NCBI GenBank assembly: GCA_007120685.1
Contig: SKNG01000077.1
Coordinates: 1-7,520 of the forward strand
Reading direction: 5' to 3'
Length of the DNA: 7,520 nt
DNA from: Paracoccaceae bacterium
Lineage (GTDB): Bacteria; Pseudomonadota; Alphaproteobacteria; Rhodobacterales; Rhodobacteraceae
Shown here one piece after another: positions 1-6,570 of the stretch; position 1 is the stretch's first letter, and the number at the start of each line of letters is the position of its first letter. Both the position numbers and the translations under genes were made by a program. The notes under the pieces were generated by a model. The model had not been told where the DNA came from and ran no database searches. It saw nothing but the letters and a program-made list of their open reading frames with translations.

Positions 1-539
1 ATCAGGCACAGATACCCGCCGGGCTTCAGCCGCCGCAGCCCGGCATCGATCCAGGCATCAAGCGGGGTATCCTCGCGCCGCGCGCCGGCCCGGCCCGGAT
101 CTCGCGCGGCGGGTGCGCCGGCGGCGAAAAAGGGCGGGTTCATCAGCACATGGTCGAAGCGGCTGGCCCGCAGGCAGGGCGGCAACGCGGCCAGGTCGGC
201 GGTGACGATCTGCGCCGCCAGCGCGTTCTGCGCCGCGTTGCGCCGGGCCAGATCGGCATAGGCCGGCTGTCGTTCCACCCCGGTCAGCGCCAGCCCCGGC
301 ACCCGCCAGCCCAGCGCCAGCAGTGCCGCCCCCGCGCCGCAGCCCAGTTCCAGCGCCGCCTGCCCGGCCCGCGCCGGCACCGCCGCCGCCAGGAGCAGCG
401 GATCGGTTGCCGCGCGATAGCCGGTGACCGGCTGCCACAGCCGCAGCGCGCCGTTCAGGAATCGATCCTTGCGCAGGGCGCTGTCGGCAAAGCGTTCCTC
501 GGCGTCGGTGTCTGGCGGGGGTGCCTGAGGCTGGATCAT
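1..539 (-). CDS. COG4123/TrmN6-like SAM-dependent methyltransferase (C-terminus cut by window edge)
   Basis: This is the first 179 codons of a minus-strand gene that runs off the left edge. The reading frame starts MIQPQAPPPD and shows a class I SAM-binding motif, LELGCGAG, near residues 63-70. The N-DPPY-type catalytic motif appears as NPPF at 134-137, typical of N6-adenine methyltransferases, and LKPGGYL follows at 171-177. The segment GYRAATDPLLLAAA (40-53) matches the conserved start of the COG4123 family, which includes TrmN6 (YfiC), the enzyme that methylates A37 of tRNA1(Val). Family membership is well supported. The exact substrate is inferred and could instead be another RNA or a protein. 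The gene begins 13 nt after the DUF2007 stop codon, so the two are probably co-transcribed. The ribosome binding site is weak (a lone AGG), which fits translational coupling. The missing C-terminus cannot be judged. Confidence 0.85.
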   Translation of the reverse strand, partial: MIQPQAPPPDTDAEERFADSALRKDRFLNGALRLWQPVTGYRAATDPLLLAAAVPARAGQAALELGCGAGAALLALGWRVPGLALTGVERQPAYADLARRNAAQNALAAQIVTADLAALPPCLRASRFDHVLMNPPFFAAGAPAARDPGRAGARREDTPLDAWIDAGLRRLKPGGYLCL

Positions 540-552
540 GGCGCCGCGCGGC

Positions 553-756
553 CTAACTTTCAAAGGGCACGCCGTTGTCGCGCAGGATGGCCCGCGCCAT
601 GAAGTGATCCTTCTCGCGCACCATCAGCCGTTGCGGAACGATGCCCAGACCGCTCATATGGACGTCAAACGCAAAGGTCTCTATACCCTCGGCCTCGAGG
701 AGCATGGTTGCAAAGGGAATGATCGTGGGGTCGTTCGTGCGCAGCAGTTCCTTCAT
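553..756 (-). CDS. DUF2007 domain protein (small, putative signal-transducing family)
   Basis: This is a 67-residue protein starting MKELLRTNDP and ending GVPFES. It has the DUF2007 pattern: a short N-terminal strand, a helix over ATMLLEAEGIE (residues 16-26), a turn (MSGLGI, 34-39), then RLMVREKDHFMARAILRDNG, a strand and helix typical of the C-terminal half. DUF2007 proteins are often annotated as putative prokaryotic signal-transducing proteins, but their biochemical role is not established. There is no signal peptide or membrane segment, so it is expected to be cytosolic. The ATG at 756 was chosen because the family normally starts immediately before this strand. The frame stays open far upstream, but that part is antisense to the polyprenyl synthase gene and shows no DUF2007 similarity. 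The gene lies just upstream of the methyltransferase on the same strand and diverges from the polyprenyl synthase across 51 nt. The Shine-Dalgarno signal is poor. Confidence 0.85.
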   Translation of the reverse strand: MKELLRTNDPTIIPFATMLLEAEGIETFAFDVHMSGLGIVPQRLMVREKDHFMARAILRDNGVPFES

Positions 757-794
757 GGCCACAGTTAACGGCAGGCGCGCGTGCTTGTCGAGCC

Positions 795-799
795 GGAAG
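795..799 (+). promoter_or_regulatory. Ribosome binding site supporting the ATG at 808
   Basis: GGAAG ends 8 nt before the ATG at 808. It favours this codon over the in-frame GTG at 781, which is preceded only by a weaker GCAGG and would add nine residues (MLVEPEADR) that look unconserved. Confidence 0.55.
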
Positions 800-807
800 C
801 AGACAGA

Positions 808-1821
808 ATGCCACTGCAATCGCCCCTCCCCTCGCCGAGTGCCAATCCGATGGCCGAGCTGGCAGATCACCTGCGGGCCGACATGGCGCGGGTCAATGCG
901 CTGATCCGCCAGCACATGCAGTCCCAGGCCGCGCCGCGCATCCCCGAGATCACCGCGCATCTGGTCGAGGGCGGGGGCAAGCGGATCCGGCCGCTGCTGA
1001 ACCTCGCCGCGGCGCGGGTGCTGGGGTATCAGGGCGAGGCGCATCTGGGGCTGGCGGCGACGGTGGAGTTCATCCACACCGCCACGCTGCTGCATGACGA
1101 TGTGGTGGACGAAAGCACCCATCGGCGCGGGCGGCCGACGGCGAATCTGTTGTGGGACAACAAGTCCAGCGTGCTGGTGGGGGATTTCCTGTTCGCGCGC
1201 TCGTTCCGGATGATGGTCGAGGCCGGATCGATGGAGGCGCTTCGCATCATGGCCGACAGCGCCACGGCGCTGGCCGAGGGCGAGATTCTGCAGATGGGCG
1301 CGGCGCAGAACCTGGCCACCGACGAGGCGACTTATCTGCGGATTATACGGGGCAAGACCGCGGCGCTGTTTTCCGGCGCCACCGAAAGCGGCGCGGTGAT
1401 CGCCGGGGCGAGCGCGGCGCAGCGTGCAGCACTGCGCGACTTTGGCGATGCGCTGGGGATGAGCTTTCAGCTGGTGGACGATTATCTGGACTATGCCGGC
1501 GCCGATGCCGCAATGGGCAAGCAGGTCGGCGACGATTTCGCCGGTGGCAAGGTGACGCTGCCGGTGATCCGCGCCTATGCGCAGGCCGATGACGCCGAGC
1601 GCGGTTTCTGGCAGCGCACCATCGCCAAGGGCCGGCAGGAGCCGGGCGATCTGGCGCAGGCGCTGGCGATCCTGCGGCGGCACGGCGCGCTGGAGGGCAC
1701 GCGGCAGGCGGCGATGGAATGGGCCGGGCGCGCACGCGATGCGCTGGACGTGCTGCCGGCGAACCGGTTGCGCAGGCTGCTCGCCGATCTGACCGACATG
1801 ATGGTGTCGCGGGTCAGTTGA
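808..1821 (+). CDS. ispB: Long-chain polyprenyl diphosphate synthase (octa-/nona-/decaprenyl type)
   Basis: This 337-residue enzyme adds IPP units head-to-tail to an allylic primer, making the isoprenoid tail of ubiquinone in the cytosol. Visible motifs, in order, are GGGKRIRP (55-62), which binds IPP; the first aspartate-rich motif DDVVD (97-101), followed by RRGRP (106-110); RGKTAALF (181-188); the second aspartate-rich motif in QLVDDYLD (221-228); and GDDFAGGKVTLP (241-252). The residue five places before the first DDxxD is Ala (A92), a small residue consistent with long-chain products rather than geranyl or farnesyl diphosphate. The length fits the bacterial IspB/SdsA group. The exact chain length cannot be read from sequence; C50 is likely if the host makes UQ-10, as this lineage usually does. 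The ATG at 808 is preferred because GGAAG lies 8 nt upstream. The gene stands alone, divergent from DUF2007 and convergent with ispE, and ends at the structured repeat/terminator. Confidence 0.93.
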   Translation: MPLQSPLPSPSANPMAELADHLRADMARVNALIRQHMQSQAAPRIPEITAHLVEGGGKRIRPLLNLAAARVLGYQGEAHLGLAATVEFIHTATLLHDDVVDESTHRRGRPTANLLWDNKSSVLVGDFLFARSFRMMVEAGSMEALRIMADSATALAEGEILQMGAAQNLATDEATYLRIIRGKTAALFSGATESGAVIAGASAAQRAALRDFGDALGMSFQLVDDYLDYAGADAAMGKQVGDDFAGGKVTLPVIRAYAQADDAERGFWQRTIAKGRQEPGDLAQALAILRRHGALEGTRQAAMEWAGRARDALDVLPANRLRRLLADLTDMMVSRVS

Positions 1822-1860
1822 CACGGTATCCGGCAGATCGCTTCGGCCGCTGACGGGTCA

Positions 1861-1880
1861 ACGCGCCTTCGAAGGCGCGT
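1861..1880. terminator. Perfect GC-rich palindrome, first of two tandem hairpins
   Basis: ACGCGCC-TTCGAA-GGCGCGT is perfectly self-complementary and can form an 8-bp stem with a UCGA loop on either strand. It has no strong T-run directly after it on either side, so alone it is a weak intrinsic terminator. It may work with the hairpin that follows. Confidence 0.45.
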
Positions 1881-1883
1881 GAA

Positions 1884-1908
1884 AAGGGCTTTCGAAAGCC
1901 CTTCTTTC
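1884..1908. terminator. Probable bidirectional intrinsic terminator for ispB (+) and ispE (-)
   Basis: AAGGGCTTTCGAAAGCCCTT (1884-1903) is a perfect 20-nt palindrome. On the plus strand the GC stem is followed by TTCTTTC. On the minus strand the bases reading out of it are TTTTC. A U-rich tail on both sides, midway between converging genes, is what a shared terminator looks like. Confidence 0.7.
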
Positions 1909-2002
1909 TGCCCCTGAGCTAATCAGCCGGATACCTTGTGCGCTTTTTGTTGAATGTCGGGTCACAGGCCGGGACCCTTGTCCGCATGAATGGCCTGTCG
2001 GG

Positions 2003-2896
2003 TCAGGGTGCGGCGCTGGGGAAGGTCTGGCAGGCGGTGACGTAGCGGCCCGGGCTCGCCAGCGCCCGAGCGGCGTCGCGCAGGGTGGCGCGGTTGGCGA
2101 AGAGGCCGAAACAGGTAGCGCCTGAGCCGGTCATACGGGCCAGCAGACAGCCGGGGTGGGCGGCGATCTCGCCGAGCAGTGCCGGGATGGCCGGCATCAG
2201 CGCCGCAGCCGGGCCTTGCAGGTCGTTGCGGGTCTGCGCGGCCAGCCAGTCGGACAGCGCGCGCGCGTCGCACCAGCCCTGCGGCGGCAGGGGTGGCAGC
2301 GGCGGGTTGTCGCGTGCTGTCAGGGCGCGGAATACCGCGGGCGTGGCCAGGGGCGCGCCGGGGTTGGCGATCAGCATCCATAGCGCCGGCACGCCCGGCA
2401 GCGGCGTGACCGTCTCGCCCAGGCCCTGCATGCGGGCGGCGAAGGGCGCGGCCAGGCAGACCGGCAGATCCGCGCCCAGCCCCATCAGCGCCGCGGTGTC
2501 GGGCAGCGTCAGGCCCTGCGCCGCTGCCGCCAGACGCAGCGCGCTGGCGGCATCCGACGACCCGCCGCCCATGCCCGAGGCCGGGGGCAGGCGTTTGTCC
2601 AGCGTCACCCGCAGTTCGCGCGCGCCGATCAGATCGAGCGCCTGCAAAACCAGATTGTCGCCCCCCGCCGGCACCCCCGCCGCAAACGGCCCGCGCAGGT
2701 CCAGGGTGTTGGCTACGGCGCCGGCATCGGGCTGCAGGCGCAGCCGGTCGCCGGTATCGGCGAAGACCACCAGCGAATCCAGAAGATGATAGCCGTCGGC
2801 GCGCTGGCCGGTGACGTGCAGCGCCAGGTTGATCTTGGCAGGCGCCAGCCCGTCGGCCAGGGCCACGGGTCCGGCTGAGGGGTCACTCGGCGTCAT
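2003..2896 (-). CDS. ispE: 4-diphosphocytidyl-2-C-methyl-D-erythritol kinase (IspE)
   Basis: This 297-residue cytosolic GHMP-family kinase phosphorylates CDP-methylerythritol, with ATP, in the MEP route to IPP and DMAPP. The N-terminal APAKINLALHV (18-28) contains K21, matching the catalytic lysine of IspE, followed by the family signature DGYHLLDSL (34-42). The ATP-binding glycine-rich loop is PPASGMGGGSSDAA (104-117). GADLP (141-145) supplies D143, the expected catalytic aspartate. RND (223-225) and MTGSGATCFGLF (255-266) complete the kinase pattern. The length is close to the roughly 280-300 residues usual for the family. The ATG at 2896 lies 14 nt inside the end of the TPR gene, so translation is probably coupled; its Shine-Dalgarno is weak. 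A GTG ten codons further in is a less likely start. An upstream extension in the same frame runs antisense-free within the TPR gene but shows no IspE similarity. Confidence 0.95.
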   Translation of the reverse strand: MTPSDPSAGPVALADGLAPAKINLALHVTGQRADGYHLLDSLVVFADTGDRLRLQPDAGAVANTLDLRGPFAAGVPAGGDNLVLQALDLIGARELRVTLDKRLPPASGMGGGSSDAASALRLAAAAQGLTLPDTAALMGLGADLPVCLAAPFAARMQGLGETVTPLPGVPALWMLIANPGAPLATPAVFRALTARDNPPLPPLPPQGWCDARALSDWLAAQTRNDLQGPAAALMPAIPALLGEIAAHPGCLLARMTGSGATCFGLFANRATLRDAARALASPGRYVTACQTFPSAAP

Positions 2897-4607
2897 GCAA
2901 CGGCGGCGCGCCTTCCTCGGCGAGCACCTGATCCAGCCCGACCTCCAGCTTGCGGCGCACGCGGTCGCTGTCCATCTCGTCATGCGGCCCGAAGGACAGC
3001 GCCCGGCGCCACTGGAAACGCGCCTCGCGGTAGCGCCCGACGGCCCAGTAGACATCGCCGAGATGGTCGTTCAGGATCGCATCGGCAGGCATCAGCTCCA
3101 CCGCGCGTTCCATATGCGGCAGCGCCTCGTCATAGCGGCCCAGGCGGAACTTGGCCCAGGCCAGACTGTCGACGAAATAGCCATTGTCCGGCTCGGCCTC
3201 GACAGCGCGGCGGATCATCTCCAGCGCCTCTTCCAGATCCTGGCGCCGCTCTACCAGCGTGTAGCCGAAGTTGTTCAGCACCGTCGGCTGATCCGGTTCA
3301 TCGGCCAGCGCGGCACGGAAATCGGCCTCGGCCTGCTCCCAGCGATCAAGCCGCTGATTGAGCAGGGCGCGGTTGTGCAGCAAGACCCAGTCCGGGTCGC
3401 GGCCCTGTTCCTGCAGCATGGCCACCGCCCGATCGTAGGCTGCCACCGCCTCTTCGGCGCGGCCCGCGAAACGCAGGAAGTCGCCCAGCACATGCCATGT
3501 CGCAACCGAGCCGGGATAGGCGCGGGTCAGCCCCTCCAGCACCTCGATCGCCTCGTCCTCGCGCCCGATGCTGTAAAGCGTCTGTGCCTGGCCCATGGCG
3601 GCGGCCATGCCGAAGAAATCGCCCTCCGGCACCTCGGCATAGGTTTGCGCGGCCAGTTCCGGCTGACCCAGACCCTCGAACAACTGCCCCACCAGCACGC
3701 GGGTTTCCGACAGTTGCGGGTTCAGCCACAGCGCCAGCCGCGCGAACATCAGCCCGTCATGCGGGTTCTGCGCCGATTGCAGCACCGAACCCAGTGCCGC
3801 AAAGACCTCGGCCAGGCCCTCGGCAGGGGTGGCGATCACGTCGAAGGGCACCGCGCCACCATCGCGATAGGCCGCGATCATCGCCGCCAGCCTGGGGTCG
3901 CGCTCGGGTTCGGCGAAGACCTCGTCGATCAGCGCCAGCGCGTCCTGCGGCCGCTCGGCCAGCGCCAGAAGCTGGGCATGGGCAATGATCCCGCGTCGGT
4001 TCAGCACCCTGCCGATGCCGTGCTCGGGGTCTTCGATCACCGCCAGCGCGCCCTCGACATCGCCAACGATGGCCAGCGCCAGCGCCCGGCTGTAGAGCGC
4101 GAAGGCGGCCATGCCGTCGCGCTCGGTCAGCGCGTCCAGCGCGTCCAGCGCCTCGGTCATGCTGCCCTTGCCCAGATGCGCCCAGGCCGGTGCCAGCCCG
4201 TCTGCCAGATCGTTGCCGGTGGGGCTGTCGGCGGCCAGCGCCAGCACCTGCGCATGATCTGCCTGCGCGAAGGCATTGCTGATCAGCACCAGCCGCGCCG
4301 CATCATTGGCCGGGTCCAGCGCCGCCAGCCGCTCGGCCAGCTCGACCGCGCGCGCCTGCTGGCCCAGCACCACCTGGTTCACCAGGAAGGAATTCAGCAG
4401 CACCCGGTTTTCACCGTCGTGCTGCAGCAGCCGTTCCAGATATGGCGGGCTTGCCGCGTAGTCGCTGCGTGCATTGGCCTCGCGCGCGGCCAGATAGGCC
4501 CCGACGGTGCCCAGCGGCTCATGCCCGCCGCCCTGCCCCAGGGCAGGCATCACGCTCATCAGGCAAGCCGCCAGTGCAAGCGGGGCGAGGCGCAGGGGAT
4601 ATGGCAA
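2883..4607 (-). CDS. Exported tetratricopeptide-repeat protein, possible LbcA-like lipoprotein
   Basis: This is a 574-residue protein made mostly of TPR helices. Clear repeats lie around 338-366, 370-400, 407-438, 443-475, 478-508 and 511-541, including FGYTLVERRQDLEEAL (447-462), SLAWAKFRLGRYDEAL (481-496) and DVYWAVGRYREARFQWRRAL (518-537). The N-terminus is a signal sequence. It contains LAAC (12-15), which fits a lipobox with C15 lipidated, but ALG/Q at 22-25 would also fit ordinary signal peptidase I. The mature protein should therefore be periplasmic or attached to a membrane facing the periplasm. The start is TTG, supported by GGAG six nt upstream. The stop overlaps ispE by 14 nt. A TPR lipoprotein near ispE also occurs in Pseudomonas (LbcA, adaptor for the CtpA protease), which suggests a similar role. 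This is inference from architecture and neighbourhood. As a family member it is secure; its function is not. Confidence 0.88.
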   Translation of the reverse strand: MPYPLRLAPLALAACLMSVMPALGQGGGHEPLGTVGAYLAAREANARSDYAASPPYLERLLQHDGENRVLLNSFLVNQVVLGQQARAVELAERLAALDPANDAARLVLISNAFAQADHAQVLALAADSPTGNDLADGLAPAWAHLGKGSMTEALDALDALTERDGMAAFALYSRALALAIVGDVEGALAVIEDPEHGIGRVLNRRGIIAHAQLLALAERPQDALALIDEVFAEPERDPRLAAMIAAYRDGGAVPFDVIATPAEGLAEVFAALGSVLQSAQNPHDGLMFARLALWLNPQLSETRVLVGQLFEGLGQPELAAQTYAEVPEGDFFGMAAAMGQAQTLYSIGREDEAIEVLEGLTRAYPGSVATWHVLGDFLRFAGRAEEAVAAYDRAVAMLQEQGRDPDWVLLHNRALLNQRLDRWEQAEADFRAALADEPDQPTVLNNFGYTLVERRQDLEEALEMIRRAVEAEPDNGYFVDSLAWAKFRLGRYDEALPHMERAVELMPADAILNDHLGDVYWAVGRYREARFQWRRALSFGPHDEMDSDRVRRKLEVGLDQVLAEEGAPPLHDAE

Positions 4608-4613
4608 GGCAGG

Positions 4614-4617
4614 CTCC
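4614..4617 (-). promoter_or_regulatory. Ribosome binding site that fixes the TTG start of the TPR gene
   Basis: On the minus strand GGAG sits 6 nt before TTG at 4607-4605. No in-frame ATG or GTG lies close upstream, and the signal sequence begins immediately after the TTG, so a rare TTG start is the best reading. Confidence 0.6.
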
Positions 4618-4672
4618 AGATTGACCGGTCCGGGCAGGGTCGGAACGGGCGGGACACCCCTGCCATGCCCTT

Positions 4673-4701
4673 GTTCTAGAGCGCCGGACGCCCCGCCGCA
4701 A
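4673..4701 (-). promoter_or_regulatory. Weak candidate promoter for the TPR-ispE operon
   Basis: On the minus strand, TTGCGG (4696-4701) and TAGAAC (4673-4678) are separated by 17 nt and match the housekeeping -35/-10 consensus at 3 and 4 of 6 positions. It lies about 65 nt upstream of the TTG start. The match is poor enough that read-through from the ETF-QO gene is an equal possibility. Confidence 0.25.
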
Positions 4702-4710
4702 CGTGCCAGT

Positions 4711-4728
4711 CCGGCAGCACCCTGCCGG
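4711..4728. other. Hairpin between ETF-QO and the TPR gene
   Basis: CCGGCAG (4711-4717), loop CACC, CTGCCGG (4722-4728) form a perfect 7-bp stem in the 174-nt gap. There is no T-run after it on the minus strand, so it is not a classical terminator. It could attenuate read-through or stabilise the 3' end of the upstream message. Confidence 0.35.
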
Positions 4729-4781
4729 CGCGAGTCACAATGGCGTTCGAACCGGCGCCCCGGGGCAGCGCGGGGTCGGCG

Positions 4782-6428
4782 CTACATGTTGGGATAGTTC
4801 GGCCCGTCGCCACCCTGCGGGGTCACCCAATGGATGTTCTGGCTTGGATCCTTGATGTCGCAGGTCTTGCAATGCACGCAGTTCTGGAAATTGATGACGA
4901 AACGTGGCTCCTTGCCCTCTTCCTCGACGACCTCGTAAACGCCGGCCGGGCAGTAGCGCTGGGCGGGTTCGGCATAGGTGGGCAGGTTCACCTTGATTGG
5001 CACCGAGGCGTCCTTCAGCGTCAGATGTGCCGGCTGTTGCTCTTCATGGTTGGTGAAGGAGAAGGCCACATTCGTCAGCCGGTCGAAGGACAGCACGCCA
5101 TCGGGCTTCGGATAGTCGATCGGCTTGAACATCGACGCCTTGCCGGTGGCCGCCGCGTCGTTCTTGCCGTGACGCATGGTTCCGAAGACCGAAAAGCCCA
5201 GCGTGTTTGTCCACATGTCCAGACCGCCCAGCGTCAGCGACGGCACCAGCCCCCAGTTCGACCACATCGGCTTGACATTGCGCACCTTCTTCAGGTCACG
5301 GCCGATCACGCCTTCGCGCACGCTCTTTTCATACGCGGCCAGCTCGTCGCCCTGACGGTCGGCCTGCAGCGCGGCATGCGCGGCCTCGGCGGCCTCGATC
5401 CCCGAATGCATGGCGTTGTGATTGCCCTTGATGCGCGGCACGTTGACCAGCCCGGCCGAACAGCCCAGCAGCACGCCGCCGGGGAAGGTCAGTTTCGGGA
5501 TCGATTGCCAGCCACCCTCGGAGATCGCGCGCGCCCCGTAGGCCACGCGCTTGCCGCCCTTCAGCAGGTCGGCGATCATCGGGTGATGCTTCAGCCGCTG
5601 GAATTCGGCATAGGGGTAGAGGTGCGGGTTCTCATAGTTCAGATGCACTACCAGACCGATCAGGATCTGGTTGTTCTCGAAGTGATAGATGAAGCTGCCG
5701 CCACCGGCATTCCTGCCAAGGGGCCAGCCCATCGTGTGGGTGACCGTGCCTTCGGCGTGCTTTTCGGGGTCGATCTCCCAGATCTCCTTCATCCCCAGGC
5801 CGAATTTCTGCGGGCATCTGCCCTTAGACAGGTCGTATTTCGCCATCACTTCCTTGGTCAGCGACCCGCGCACACCCTCGGCCAGGAACACATACTTGCC
5901 GTGCAGTTCCATCCCGGGCTCATAGGCATCGGAGGGCGAGCCATCGAGGTTCTTGCCAAACTCGCCGGCCACCACCCCCTTCACCCGGTCACCGTCATAG
6001 ACCAGTTCGGACGCGGCCATGCCGGGGAAGATCTCTACCCCCAACGCCTCGGCCTGTTCGCCCAGCCAGCGGCAGACATTGGCCATGCTGACAATGTAGT
6101 TGCCATGGTTGTTCATCAGCGGCGGCATCGGCCAGTTGGGGATGCGTAACTGCCCGGCCTCGCCCAGAACGTAGAAATTGTCCCTGGTCACCGGCACCTT
6201 GATCGGCGCGCCGCGCTCTTCCCAGTCCGGCAGCAGCCGGTCCAGCCCGGACGGGTCCAGCACCGCGCCGGACAGGATATGCGCGCCCACTTCCGAGCCC
6301 TTTTCCAGCACCACCACAGAGCGCTCGGCATCGAGCTGCTTCAGCCGGATCGCCGCCGACAGGCCGGCCGGACCGGCACCGACGATGACGACATCGTATT
6401 CCATGGACTCGCGTTCGATATCGGGCAT
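4782..6428 (-). CDS. Electron transfer flavoprotein-ubiquinone oxidoreductase (ETF-QO)
   Basis: This 548-residue enzyme takes electrons from reduced electron transfer flavoprotein, fed by acyl-CoA and other dehydrogenases, and passes them to ubiquinone at the inner membrane. The N-terminal FAD-binding dinucleotide fold shows VIVGAGPAGLSAA (14-26), with LEKGSEVGAHILSGAV (41-56) after it. Central conserved blocks include PGMELHGKYVFLAEGVRGSL (171-190) and KFGLGMKEIWEIDPEKH (208-224). The C-terminal ferredoxin-like domain carries all four expected [4Fe-4S] cysteines: C493 (RYCPAGVYE), C517, C520 and C523 (NCVHCKTCDIKDPSQNI). The length matches full-length bacterial and mitochondrial ETF-QO. The ATG at 6428 is preferred because AGGAG lies 5 nt upstream; an internal ATG eight codons later has a weaker site. 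A promoter is visible at 6490-6517. No ETF subunit genes are in the window. It is annotated as etfD in some genomes. Confidence 0.96.
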   Translation of the reverse strand: MPDIERESMEYDVVIVGAGPAGLSAAIRLKQLDAERSVVVLEKGSEVGAHILSGAVLDPSGLDRLLPDWEERGAPIKVPVTRDNFYVLGEAGQLRIPNWPMPPLMNNHGNYIVSMANVCRWLGEQAEALGVEIFPGMAASELVYDGDRVKGVVAGEFGKNLDGSPSDAYEPGMELHGKYVFLAEGVRGSLTKEVMAKYDLSKGRCPQKFGLGMKEIWEIDPEKHAEGTVTHTMGWPLGRNAGGGSFIYHFENNQILIGLVVHLNYENPHLYPYAEFQRLKHHPMIADLLKGGKRVAYGARAISEGGWQSIPKLTFPGGVLLGCSAGLVNVPRIKGNHNAMHSGIEAAEAAHAALQADRQGDELAAYEKSVREGVIGRDLKKVRNVKPMWSNWGLVPSLTLGGLDMWTNTLGFSVFGTMRHGKNDAAATGKASMFKPIDYPKPDGVLSFDRLTNVAFSFTNHEEQQPAHLTLKDASVPIKVNLPTYAEPAQRYCPAGVYEVVEEEGKEPRFVINFQNCVHCKTCDIKDPSQNIHWVTPQGGDGPNYPNM

Positions 6429-6489
6429 GCGCGCTCCTCGCTGGCTGGGGCCGGCCGCGGCGGGGGCGGGCCGGTTGTGTGCTTTACGC

Positions 6490-6517
6490 GATATATCAGC
6501 CGAGGCGAGGGGGTCAA
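6490..6517 (-). promoter_or_regulatory. Probable sigma-70-type promoter of the ETF-QO gene
   Basis: On the minus strand, TTGACC (6512-6517) and TATATC (6490-6495) are 16 nt apart. TTGACC matches 5 of 6 of the -35 consensus; TATATC matches 4 of 6 of the -10. Transcription would start near 6483, giving a leader of about 55 nt before the ATG at 6428. Confidence 0.55.
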
Positions 6518-6570
6518 TTGCGACGACTTATCCCACGTGCGGCGGGTCAACCGTCGCCCTGCCCACGAAA

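Larger units (their letters stand above)
1821..1939. repeat. Nested inverted-repeat element between two convergent genes
   Basis: The arms at 1821-1838 and 1922-1939 are complementary at 16 of 18 positions, including a perfect 10-bp core: GGTATCCGGC at 1825-1834 against GCCGGATACC at 1926-1935. The mismatches are at 1824/1936 and 1835/1925. Inside lie two perfect palindromes (1861-1880 and 1884-1903), both centred on TTCGAA. The axis of the outer repeat (1880) falls at the junction between the inner palindromes. As RNA, either strand could fold as a three-way junction. The left arm begins on the last base of the polyprenyl synthase stop codon. It could be a compound terminator, a REP-like dispersed repeat or a structured 3' UTR RNA; the sequence alone does not decide between these. 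Confidence 0.55.

Noticed and set aside
781..807. GTG at 781 as start of the polyprenyl synthase
   Set aside because: Its ribosome site is weaker than GGAAG before the ATG at 808, and the added nine residues look unconserved.
757..1824. Long open minus-strand extension upstream of DUF2007, antisense to the polyprenyl synthase
   Set aside because: It is rich in Arg, Gln, His and Pro, shows no domain, and mirrors the codon bias of the real plus-strand gene. DUF2007 similarity begins only at the ATG at 756.
2811..4679. 622-codon plus-strand open frame across ispE and the TPR gene
   Set aside because: Low-complexity Arg/Gln/His/Pro composition typical of antisense frames in GC-rich DNA. It lies opposite two clearly recognisable proteins and lacks a convincing ribosome binding site.
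4698..4709. Sigma-54-like CTGGCACG...TTGC on the minus strand
   Set aside because: The two elements are directly adjacent instead of separated by four bases, so the -24/-12 spacing is wrong.
4742..4756. GTTCGAAC resembling a tRNA T-loop
   Set aside because: The flanking bases do not form a T-stem on either strand and no acceptor, D-arm or anticodon arm is present.
4740..6149. 469-codon plus-strand open frame opposite ETF-QO
   Set aside because: The minus strand encodes a complete ETF-QO with all FAD and Fe-S motifs; the opposite frame has no recognisable domain.
6534..6539. CACGTG palindrome upstream of the ETF-QO promoter
   Set aside because: A six-base palindrome is expected by chance in GC-rich DNA, and no matching half-sites or regulator motif surround it.
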